A stretch of 64,000 nucleotides of DNA from positions 992,001 to 1,056,000 of the forward strand of contig QRFJ01000022.1 in the NCBI GenBank assembly GCA_006176705.1, read 5' to 3'. The notes beneath the pieces are model-generated. The model was not told the DNA's origin. It did not search any database and saw only the letters and a list, made by a program, of their open reading frames with translations. The stretch comes from Cocos nucifera (taxonomy: Eukaryota; Streptophyta; Magnoliopsida; Arecales; Arecaceae). Of the stretch, positions 10,470 through 20,252 are shown piece after piece; positions within the stretch are counted from its first letter, which is position 1, and each line of letters opens with the position of its first letter. The position numbers and the translations under genes were made by a program.

Positions 10470-12350
10470 GATATTGTCTCCAGCAATCGAGGCTGACTCG
10501 AGGGAGATCTCTTTTTCTACAGTCGAGGTTAATATGGGCGCTCAGAAGAGATCTGATATCTGGCCGAGATTGACACGGTCACTCGGGAGAGATCTTATCT
10601 TTGGTCGAGGTTGTCTCCGATCTTATCTCTGGCCGAGGTTAGCTCGAATGCTCGAAAGAGATCTTAACTCTAGCCGAGGTTGTCGCAGTCGCTTGGAAGA
10701 GATCTTATCTCTAGCCGAGGTTGTCTCGGTTGCTCGAAAGAGATCTTTATCTCTGGCCGAGGTTATCGCGGTCGCTCGAGAGAGATCTTATCTCTGGCCG
10801 AGGTTGGCTCGGGCGCTCGGAAGAGATCTTATCTCTAGCCGAGGTTGGCTCGATCACTCGAGAGAGATCTTATCTCTAGCCGAGATTGGCTCGGACGCTC
10901 GAGAGAGATCTTATCTTTGACCGAGGTTGTCACGGTCGCTCGGAAGAGAACTTATCTCTAGCTGAGGTTGGCTCGGGCGCTCGGGAGAGATCTTATCTCT
11001 GGTCGAGGTTGTCACGGTCGCTCGGGAGAGATCTTATCTCTAGCCGAGGTTTAGCTCGGGCACTCAGAAGAGATCTTATCTCTGGCTGAGATTATCGCAG
11101 TCGCTCGGAAGAGATCTTATCTCTAGCCGAGGTTGGTTTGGTCACACGGAAGAGATCTTATCTCTAGTCGAGATTGTCACGGTCGTTCGGGAGAGATCTT
11201 ATCTCTAGATGAGGTTGGCTCGGGCATTCGGAAGAGATCTTATCTCTGGCCGAGGTTGTCATGGTCACTCGGACCCTCGAAGAAGATCTTTTCCTACAGT
11301 CGAGGTCAATGCGGGCGCTCGGAGGAAGATCTTATCTCCTACAGTCAAGATCGGTCCGGACCCTCGAGGGAGATTTTATCTCCTACGGTCGAGGTTACCT
11401 TGGGAGAGATCTTATCTCCTGCGGTCAAGGTCGATGCGGGCGCTCGGAGGAGATCTTATCTCCTACAATCGAGGTCGGCCCGAACCCTCGGGAGAGATCT
11501 TATCTCCTACGGTCAAGGTTGCCTTGGAGAGATCTTATCTCCTGCGATCGAGGTTGATGCGGGTGCTCGGAGAAGATCTTATCTCTTATAGTCGAGGTTG
11601 CCTTAGGGGAGATCTTATCTCCTACAGTTTGAGGTCGATGTTGGGCGCTCAGGGGAGATCTTATCTCCTGCAGTCAGGTTGGCCCCGAATCCTCAGAGAA
11701 GATCTTATCTTCTATAGCCAAGTTGCCTCGAGAAGATCTTATCTCTTATGATCGAGGTTGCTGCGGGCGCTTGGGGAAGATCTTTATCTCCTACAGCTGA
11801 GGTCGGTCCAGATCCTCGAGGGAGATTTTATTTTCTACGGCCGAAGTTAACACGGGTGCTTGGGGGAGATCTTAGGAAAGATCTTATCTCCAGCAGCTGA
11901 GGTTTCCTCAAGGAAGATTTTATCTTCTACGATCGAGGTTGCCTCGGAGGAGATCTTATCTCCTGCAACTGAGGTTGACATGGGGCGCTTCGGGGGAGAT
12001 CTTATCTCCTGCAATCGAGGTCGGTCCGGACCCTCAGGGAAGATCTTATCTCCTGCGGTCGAGGTTGATGTAGGCGCTCGGAGAGATCTTATCTCCATGC
12101 AGCCGAGGTTGCCTCGGGGGAGATCTTATTCCTGCAACCGAAGTTAGCCTGAACACTCGAGAAAAATCTTATCTTCTACAGCTGAGGTTGGCCCGAACAC
12201 TCGAGGGAGATCCTATCTTCTGCAGCCGAGGTTGCCTCGAAGGAGATCTTATCTCCTGCAGTCGAGGTTGATGTGGATGCTTGGAAGAGATCTTATCTCC
12301 TACAGTCGAGGTTGCCTCGAAGGAGATCTTATCTCCTACGGTCGAGGTTG
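10470..12350 (-). repeat. Tandem array of about 37-44-bp hairpin units in element A
   Basis: About 45 units, each carrying GAGATCTTATCTC followed by a GCCGAGGTTG-like stretch and CG.CGCTCGG. In 10560-11270 the unit is about 41 bp. After that it alternates between shorter and longer versions with TCCTGCAG or TCCTACGG. GAGAT-ctt-ATCTC is a perfect 5-bp inverted repeat (6-bp in GGAGAT-ctt-ATCTCC). The array lies between the missing pol and the 3' LTR, and the same array type is in elements B and C. Long ORFs in it result from the repeat phase. Confidence 0.92.
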
Positions 12351-12359
12351 AAGGTCTTT

Positions 12360-13512
12360 GACCTATCCGTGTTAGGACGAGGTTCTCCTTCTGTTCCTAA
12401 CATGGCAACTATTGACTGCTTCTTCCCTGTCATCACATAGTTTTTGCACCAAGAAATAATATTATTGAAAGAAAAAAAATTTTACCGCGGGAAAGTTACT
12501 CGCAGCACATCCCCATTTTAGGGTCGTGGGGGCGTTGTTCCTTCGAATTTCCTCGGGCAGTAAATCCCAGGCTGAACGACTTCCTCTATCTCATGCTGGC
12601 CTTCTCAATTTGGAGCAACCTTCTCTTGGCTTTATCGCTGGAAGATGACAATCCATCGAAGTACCAAGCCCCGAAGATAGCGTCTATGATGTCGGGAGGC
12701 GGCTGACCTTTTTGCCATTCCTCCCTCAATAGTGGTTCTAGCTTCTTGGGGGAGGACTTCTCCGCACTTTTCTGTCGGGGCTTCCTTGATGACGAGCTCA
12801 AGGAGTTCGGGTCTTGCTTGTGCTGGAAAGGTCGTAAGCATGGCCGAACTTCATTCCGTCCTCTTGTGAAACCTGCGGGAGAACTCCATGCCCCTTTGTC
12901 GGGGCTTCTTTGATGACGAGCTCGAGGGGGAGTTCGATCGGCCTCGCTTACGTCGAACTTTATTCCACCGTCTTATGAAACCTTTGTCGGGGCTTCCTTA
13001 GTGATGAGCTCAAGGGGGAGTTCGACGGCCTCACTTACATCGAACTTCATTCCGTCCTCTTGTGAAATCTTCCAGGGGAGAACTTCTGCTATGTTTCTCC
13101 TTCCTAAAGGCGATTGGTATGCTATGCCAAATGCTCTTCCTTAAGGCCGGTTCCTGACATCCTCATGGTGGGTTTGCTGGAAAAGTCATCGTCGAAAACT
13201 GTCGCACGGCCTGTATCATCTCGACGAGGCCACGAACCTGCTAGACCAACAGGTTGAACTGCTCCACATCTACGATGGCTTCAGGTGGAACCTGGATTAT
13301 CGGAGTTGAAGAGGAAGCAGATGGACCTGGCATGGAGGCCACCGATCGTCGAGTCGAAGCTCTCCTAGGAGGTATTTTCTCTTGGGAAAGAACTCTGGAT
13401 AGGAAGGAGGGAGATCTTTGGAGAGAGATCATCGTTGAGCACTCCTTTAAGAACAAAGGGGGCCTCAAGAATACCTCAAGAACAAAGGCGGCCCTTCTTC
13501 TAGCGCCAAATC
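12360..13512 (-). pseudogene. 5' internal region of element A with gag-leader remnant
   Basis: On the minus strand, just after the primer site, a frame contains LKECSTM, PPRRASTRRS and DVEQFNLLV. These correspond to the start of element B's gag; the rest of gag and all of pol are missing. About 12760-13080 holds three diverged copies, roughly 100-130 bp apart, of TCGGGGCTTC.TTGATGACGAGCTC and CGAACTT.ATTCC..TCTT.TGAAA.C. The small ORFs at 12586-12841 fall in this spacer and show no known domain. Confidence 0.6.
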
Positions 13513-14412
13513 TGTTGGTGCAGAATCTGATCGTCGTCGGATCCAACTGGAGTGGAGGTGGACGAGTTCACCGTCGGAACCTGCAAAATAAAGTTTCATC
13601 TGGAACCGGTGGGGGGTGGCTCTAGCAGGACCCTCCGACAATCAAGTCAGCTCTTCTGGCCAATAGATATGGAGTGTTCTAGAATGAGTTCGGCAAAGTT
13701 TAGAGAAGGAGAGGAGAGCTTCGAGCTTAGAGTTAGAGTATTTAGAGGGTTCTTTTTATAGGCAGAGCTTGATGGTGACAGCTGCAGCCGCCTGATAGTG
13801 GGCCGCTCAAGGTCTGACGTGGTCAATCACGGTGTAAGGCACCGTCTGTAGCGCTGCCTGCCATAGATTGATGGTGACAGCCATCGCCGCCTGGTAGTGG
13901 ATTGCTGTCATCTGCAGCACACTGATGGCGATCATTTGTTGAGATTTAATGGTCGTAGCTCTAAGAAAGCAGGCGTTGGTTGGTGTACTTCGGCATATAT
14001 CGATTTCAAAAAAATTCGGACTCCTAAAAGGGAAGCTCGAAAGGAGTTCGGCTTCCGTAGGCGTCTGGTTGGAGGAGTGCAGCTAAGGCTCGATCGCTGG
14101 GGAGTTCGGAAGGAGCTTGGCTGCTGAGGAGTCCGACTGACCGAAGAAGATGTCTGGGAGGAGTTCGGCTCCTGAAGAAGTCCGATCGAAGGAGAAATTT
14201 GGAGGAAGTTCAGCTCCTGCAGGCGTCTGGTTGGAAGAGCGCGGAGGGAGTTCGGCTCTCGCGGAAGTCTGACTGAAGCTCGGCTGCTGAGGAGTTCGAC
14301 TAAATGAAGAAGTTCAGCTAAGACCCGTCTGCTGGAGCTTTTTCGTGGCTACCAACCGCATTAGGTTGTGCATCGAATTGGACTTCGGCAAGAACGGAGT
14401 TTATCCCCAACA
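13513..14412 (-). repeat. 5' LTR of element A
   Basis: 900 bp, TGTTGGTGCAGAATC to TTATCCCCAACA, matching 9426-10283 with substitutions and small indels. Minus-strand TTTGGCGCTAGAAG directly inside it is the presumed tRNA primer-binding site (13494-13512). Confidence 0.88.
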
Positions 14413-15559
14413 CTATTTTTAAACTATTCACTATTAAAAAATTATATGATTTAGAATACACATCCTGTATATACATTTAATGGTTGAAAAATCATATAGT
14501 ATCATCATACTTTTATTTTCATATTTTTGCATCGGTCAATTTAACATGCTTCACATAGTCTAATTTTTATTTTTCATGGTTTATTTCTTTTGCAACCGTC
14601 TCCATGAAACCTTTGGGTTGAGCATGCTCTAACCTAGAGAGGAAGGGATCCACAATCACATCTCCAATAACAGAAGGTGTCTTGCCAACCAATGGCTGGT
14701 TGGCGGTCATTTATTTGTTTGATAAGGTAATTATGTAGTAATTAATTTGAGAAAAAGCTTCATTATTCATCCATTATTATCCTGTGCCCTTGTTGGATTA
14801 GCAGATCAGCAGCAGCGAGGTTTCTATGATATATATGGGTGCCCATTGTTTTTTGAAAAAGTTCCCACCAAAATAACAGAAATAGGAGACAACGCTGGAT
14901 AAATGCCCTGATTAGTTGCTTTAACGTCGACCGCTTGAAACCATAGACGATCCGCGCCTGCACGTAACGACGTTTCAAGCGGTCGATTGCATTGCACGAT
15001 GGACATGTGAAAGAGACTTAATTTTATTTTCTACAAAAATACGAAGCTGCATGCAACGTTTCGGTGGAAGAGAACCTGGCTCCTCCTAGTAGAATGCCAA
15101 CATCTCAACTGTTCTTTTAGAAACCAACGTTCAACTGTTGACGACCCACTATATCTTAGTAAATCCATTACATATTTCATCACATGTTGTCATGCATTTA
15201 AACCAGTCTGGAACATTACTAGCGAAAAATGAGCTGGAAATACATTTGACTCTACATTGAATATGAAGTGATAGAGCTTCATTTTACATAATCTGGAGGT
15301 TTCCACAATTCCAATTCCAAACCATGAGATCCTCTAATAATCTACTAAAAACATGTCCCAGAAAAAATAGTATACCATGATGAAAGGAAAATGCCCGATA
15401 GCTCGAAGTTCATGCATGATTTTTTCTGAATCATTAAGGGGAAATCTGATATCTTGTCTCCTGATAAATTGAGTTTACAGCCACTGTGGAGAGATTATTG
15501 GATAAATATGGCATGATAATCTTAGGACTGCCCAAAGATTAATCCAAAAGAATGATGCT
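14413..15559. other. Intergenic sequence with a 15-bp stem-loop
   Basis: No coding gene is seen. A perfect inverted repeat, TCGACCGCTTGAAAC at 14927-14941 and GTTTCAAGCGGTCGA at 14972-14986, flanks a 30-nt spacer. The GC-rich stem contrasts with its AT-rich surroundings. Confidence 0.6.
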
Positions 15560-16423
15560 AATTTTTTTTTTTTTTTTAAAGGAAGTGGAAACTAAAGGAT
15601 CAGCCTCTATTTATTATTCAAATCAGTGGAACGTACGAAGTAAAGGAAGAAAGATTACAATAAATCAGAAAAAAAAAAGAGGATAAACAGAATAATAAAA
15701 AATTATGAAGAGCTAGTTAAACCAAAGTTTACTCCACAGCCACTCATGGTCTTCCCTCCTTGTACAAAGGCATTCCCAGCTATAAAAATTCATCAAAATC
15801 TTGTACAAATGGAACGAATTGAAAAGCTTCAATTTAGAAAAATCCACTTATTTTGCTCTTGTAATAATCTGGCCCCAAAAATTTTTCCTCCACATGAATC
15901 TTAAGGCACAGAGAAAAAAAGAAAACGATCTTTTCTTTCGATTTCTCGATGAGATTGGGCGGAGAGGAGTCCAATTTTGCTAGAAAAATATTCCATAAAA
16001 AGCTTTCCTCATCCTCCTTGAGATCACCACCTCAAAATATTTGAGAACTCATAGAGGATCATCGGGATCTCTTCGGATTATTCGTGGGCTATCATTGAGG
16101 AAAAGAGTCACTGAAAGCTCGTTGGAGTAAGATAAGTTTTTCTCTTTCTTCTTCTTCATCGTCGGTGCACGATTGAAGTCGATAAGTTGCTGGCTTGGAT
16201 TCAAAACAGACCAACCCCTATTTTTCGTGGGTTTGCCCACATGCTGCCAGCCACAGCCATTATTCGAACTATCATTGGGGCCATGGCCTCGCCATCACCG
16301 AAGGCCACCATGGGTGGCTGGCCCGGTCGACCGTGGCTATGAGTGGGGGAGTGGAAGAAAGGGGATTAAATCTCCTCAAATAGGAGAAATGAAGATGAGA
16401 GGTCTCTCTCATCTTGATTTTAA

Positions 16424-16466
16424 TTAATCAATCAATCAATCAATCAATTAATTAATTAATTAAAAA
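16424..16466. repeat. (AATC)n/(AATT)n microsatellite in the solo LTR
   Basis: Uninterrupted ATCA units pass into ATTA units, in an A/T-rich part of the LTR. Similar AATT runs recur near 16560 and 16730. Confidence 0.8.
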
Positions 16467-17217
16467 TAATAAAAAAGGGGATCAAAACCTCTAATTTGGG
16501 ATGGAAAAGAAGGAAAGAAGAGAGGAGAAAGGTCTCTCTCTTCTCTCATTATTTATTAATCAAATAATTAATTAATTATTAAAATATTAATTTATTTATT
16601 TTTCTCTCTTTTAAATAGAATATGGAAAATAAGAAGGGAAATAAATTCTTGTTTTGGAAAAGAAGAAGGAGAAGAGAATAAGAGAAGGTTCTTCTCTCTC
16701 TTCTTTGGCTTATAATAAATAAATAATTATTTAATTAATAAATTTACTTAATTATTTTATTTTTTTTAAATATGGATCATGGTAAGTTTAAAAAGAAAAA
16801 AAATCTTGGAGGCAGGGGTATAGATCTCATGAACCCCGGTAGAAGGATTTAAATATTTTATTTAATTTATTAAATTATTTTAAAATATTAATTTAACTAT
16901 TTTAAAGAAAAATCTTTCGATCAAGAAATCGTTAAGCAAACTCCGTAACATCTGACTCGTAAATTGGGATGCAAATTGAGTTTAGAAGATTAATTGGACA
17001 TCAATAAAAGTAAGGATCCATCATCTATATATATATTTTTGCATCATACATGATGATTTTGATTTTATATGGATATATGATTATTTAATTATATATGTGT
17101 ATCATTATTTGATTGTTGAAAATATGAGATTTGATGTTTGAAAATTGAATAAGAGATGTAATTAATATAAATTATTGAAAAGAACTTTTCAATATGTAAG
17201 AGAATTTGGACTAACTA

Positions 17218-17462
17218 TGATGTGGATTGCCGCTCATGGATCGAATCGTGATATCCTGGATTGTTAGTCATGGACCGAATCATGGTACCCTGGTTTGCCA
17301 TCGCGGGCTAAAGTACGACTAGTCTGTTTTGCCACCACAGGCCGAAGTGCGACTAGTCTGATTTGCCACTGCGAATCAAAGTGTAGTTATTATGGATTGC
17401 TATTACGGACCGAAGCGTAGTTTATGGTTTGCTAGTCATGGGCCGAATCATGATCGTGATTA
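17218..17462 (+). repeat. Diverged tandem repeats (about 40-60 bp) in the solo LTR
   Basis: About five or six copies of a motif with TGGATTGC or TGGTTTGCCA, then CATGGACCGAATCATGGTA or CGGGC.AAAGTACGACTAGTC. They sit in the 3' half of the LTR and are probably LTR subrepeats. Confidence 0.6.
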
Positions 17463-18859
17463 GTCCAAACTAAAAAATAATGCTTATTTGAAAAACATGG
17501 ATAAAATACAAAGAAAACAAGTTCTATAAATTCATATGTGATATTTACGATGAATTTATGATGGTATATAATTCTTGATATTTATGTTTATATAATTATT
17601 GTGTTATATTGGATATGAGGTTTTATGGCTTATGATATCTTTTTATGATTTAATTATTATTTTTGAATTATATTATTATATTGGTGCAAATATGATAGGA
17701 TTTTTATTGGACTATAAAGCTCATAATCCTTTTTTTTCTTTTTTTTTTTAGAATTATAGGATACATAATTTTGAATAGGTCTGATCTGGAGTTCGAATAA
17801 TGGAGTGATCTTATAGGTCTGGCATATTCTTTATGGCCTCGTCCTAATGAGTGTACGGCCATCACGTATCCGACCCTAATATTGGGTTTGGAGTATGACA
17901 GCTCTTGCCAAATTTTATTGCAAATGGTTGCAAAGAGTCGAATGCCTACGCTTCTAGCCCACTGATTTTTGTTTCTAATTCGTCAATTTGTCTAAAGATT
18001 TTGCAAGCTAGAAGGACATCCTTTAAGTTGAAGTCGAGTTTTGATGGCAAACTAAATACTTTTAGTGAATGGACATCCAGTAAGTAGTTTGAAGATTTAG
18101 AGTTGCTGCCACACAACAAACATCGAACATTTTTTTGCCATCCTTTCTTTACAAGCACTGTGCCGGTATGGAGCTTGTTTCGTAGTGCCAACCAAAGAAA
18201 TATGCAGATTTTTTTCGGTATTGATAACTGCCAAATAATCTTCTAGAAGGGATAATGGAGACTGCCATTGTTTAAAAAGGAACAGAAGGAATCAACTAAA
18301 AAGCCTCCATTGGGATTTAACTTCTAGATCGGTACATCAGAGAACCATGAAGGCCTAACAAAAAAGAGAATATGCTTCAAATCTTCAAGCTGGTTAGTTT
18401 CCTCACCGATCAAAGGTCTCTCAAAGTAATTTTTCAGGATAAAAATCTCCAATTCCAAATTGAGCAAATGGTGGTATGATGTTTGATAGCTTTTCCATAG
18501 CATAAAGATAGTATAATGACGATCAAATGAATCTTTCCAAAATCTAACTAAAGGCTGGACTTAACCATTACCAAAAAAAAGGCTGGACTTAACCAAAGGC
18601 TCTCTTCCAGCAGCGGTTTGATCGATTTTTTTGTGGATTGTCGGTTTGACAGGATGGTATGCATGAGACTTGAATCCACATAAGGAACAGCAGATGAGAT
18701 TCCCTTCTTCCAGTTTCAGCGGTGGCATTGTTTTGATGAAGATAAAATCTGAAAGCAGTCCAGGTAAGATGGCCTCCTCAAGCCTAATAATGGTCCGAAA
18801 CCACTGTCGCCCCTTATTCAATAGACCAGCGTCCAACCGTCCAACCATCCGGCTTCAAC

Positions 18860-20050
18860 GTTTCCTTTTCGGTGGTTGTGATGGTAGTTGAGACCCCAAA
18901 AAATTCTTGGATAGACTTATTCCTGGGACTACACTCAAGATCGCACAAACCTACATGAGCAGTTAGTATTTGATGGTTTGAGATTGTTTCTGACCTTTAT
19001 GAGTCAATCATTTTATAACTCGAACGGAAGCAAAGAGATTTGATTAAGAATTCTCTATTTTCAAAGAAAACTGCTGCAATAATCAAACTCACTTATCAGA
19101 TAAATTTTCTGTGGCACTGCATGGGCACATGCATTGTTACTTTGCTTCAGACCGCCAGTGTGAATTGCTGGCCATGTGATGCTGCAAAAATTTAGTTTTG
19201 ATATGCATCCTAAATTTACCTTTCACAACACTGTTAATTTTATCTTTAAAAATTGTTCAATTCGACGCAACACTCATCTACCTTTGATATATTGCATTCA
19301 TTTCCGACCGGCCAAGAATTGAGTAGAGATGGCGCCAAGGATTAGTGATGACTTGAAAAAATGTTGCAGGAATTAGGTTTTTTGTCGGTATGATTTTTTT
19401 ATGATCAGGAAAAAAAAAAAAAAAGACTTTAGATCATGCGATGCTCGAACAAAGATTCAATTTTTTTTATCTCCCGTTATACGTACAGCTTTTTAAGCAC
19501 TACCTTGCCTTTAAAATTCATGCAGGACTCGTAGCTGGAGACGGCCACCGTAGAACCTTCCCTCACACACGTATTGGACGGCTCTTGATCGCCAATATTT
19601 ACGTGCACCCACGAGAGCACCCCATGAAGGGTTGGTGGAGCCCCACAAGCTTACCATTAAATTGAGGTGCTTTGGTTTGAAAAGGAACCAGCTGTATTAC
19701 AATTTCAAAATACCATTGCTATCGCACATCGCACATCGCACATCGCACATCGCTCATCGCCCCGTGCTCGCGGTTTCTTAAAGCATTCAGCACTTCTCAC
19801 GGGGAACAGCCATGACTCGATGAAGAAGTCAAGAAAGCGACACAAGCCGGCTGGTACATCTGACGGTTGTGATCGGATCTAGTGTCTAACATACTCCGCA
19901 AGAAAATAATGACACAAAAGATCTTACGTAAAGATCAAGCTCGGCCGATCTGTCAAACAACCCGTGGGGCCCTCATCGCAGCGAACGGGTACGATTCGGA
20001 TGGTGGAAAAATGGGTTCGATGAGTACTATCGTTTCCGTAGATACCACAT
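18860..20050. other. Intergenic sequence upstream of the malic enzyme gene
   Basis: No gene is recognised. A 7-bp tandem repeat (CGCACAT, four copies plus a variant) is at about 19726-19760. The last few hundred bases become GC-richer toward the NADP-ME promoter. Confidence 0.5.
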
Positions 20051-20098
20051 GTTTCCAATCTCTCGCTCCCGGTCGTTTCCAATCTCTCGCTCCCGGTC
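20051..20098 (+). repeat. Exact 24-bp tandem duplication in the NADP-ME promoter
   Basis: The unit starting GTTTCCAATCTCTCGCTCCC and ending GGTC occurs twice without mismatch, about 155 bp upstream of the upstream ATG. It is followed by an A-rich run and a CT-rich leader (CT repeat about 20197-20216). Confidence 0.8.
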
Positions 20099-20252
20099 TA
20101 CCCTTGTTTTTCTCCGCCGCTCAGCTCGCGCTATCAAAAAAAAAAATAAAAAAATAAAAAAAATAAATTCCCCCAAAGGACTCTCTCTTCCTCCCTTCTC
20201 TCTCTCTCTCTCTCTCCTTGCGTTCTAAGTCCCTAGCGCCCTTCTCCCCGCG

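Larger units (their letters stand above)
9426..14412 (-). mobile_element. LTR element A, non-autonomous Ty3/Gypsy derivative
   Basis: A 4987-bp element in minus orientation with flanking LTRs (TGTTGG...CCAACA) and 5-bp flanks CTATC/CTATT, a target duplication with one mismatch. The minus-strand order is 5' LTR (14412-13513), primer site TTTGGCGCTAGAAG just inside, short gag-leader remnant, spacer with tandem repeats, about 1.9-kb array, purine-rich tract (about 10284-10320) and 3' LTR. Protease, RT and integrase are absent, so it could only move using proteins from a relative such as element B. It matches element C in architecture. Confidence 0.88.
15860..17900 (+). mobile_element. Solo LTR, 2041 bp, Del/Tekay-like
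   Basis: Starts TGTAATAATCTGGCCCC and ends GGGTTTGGAGTATGACA, with a perfect 5-bp target duplication GCTCT at 15855-15859 and 17901-17905. There is no internal coding region or second LTR. The termini and a late CTTTATGGCCTCGTCCTAA..GTGTACGG segment resemble LTRs of Del/Tekay chromoviruses; that assignment is from memory of the family. Unequal recombination between two LTRs is the usual origin. Confidence 0.85.
15560..18850 (-). pseudogene. LINE-like reverse transcriptase remnant, interrupted by a solo LTR
   Basis: Minus-strand frames between about 18850 and 17905 carry LINE C-terminal features. One is KKICIFLWLALRNKLHTG..LVKKGW followed by CLLCGS, the zinc-binding (zf-RVT) region found downstream of plant non-LTR reverse transcriptase domains. 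Upstream is a diverged KGRQWFRTII segment. Frames are broken by stops and shifts. A run of T at about 15561-15577 on plus would be the minus-strand poly(A) end. The 2.04-kb LTR at 15860-17900 lies inside. Both limits are approximate, and no 5' end or target duplication was found. Confidence 0.55.

Noticed and set aside
10453..12147. Several overlapping ORFs of 95-180 codons with repeating SYLL.SR.. or RDLISSRG motifs
   Set aside because: They arise because the about 40-bp tandem unit lacks stops in some phases. They overlap in several frames and have no start context or domain.
10470..12350. CRISPR-like appearance of regularly spaced short repeats
   Set aside because: The 'spacers' are themselves repeated variants, the setting is a eukaryotic LTR element and there are no cas genes.
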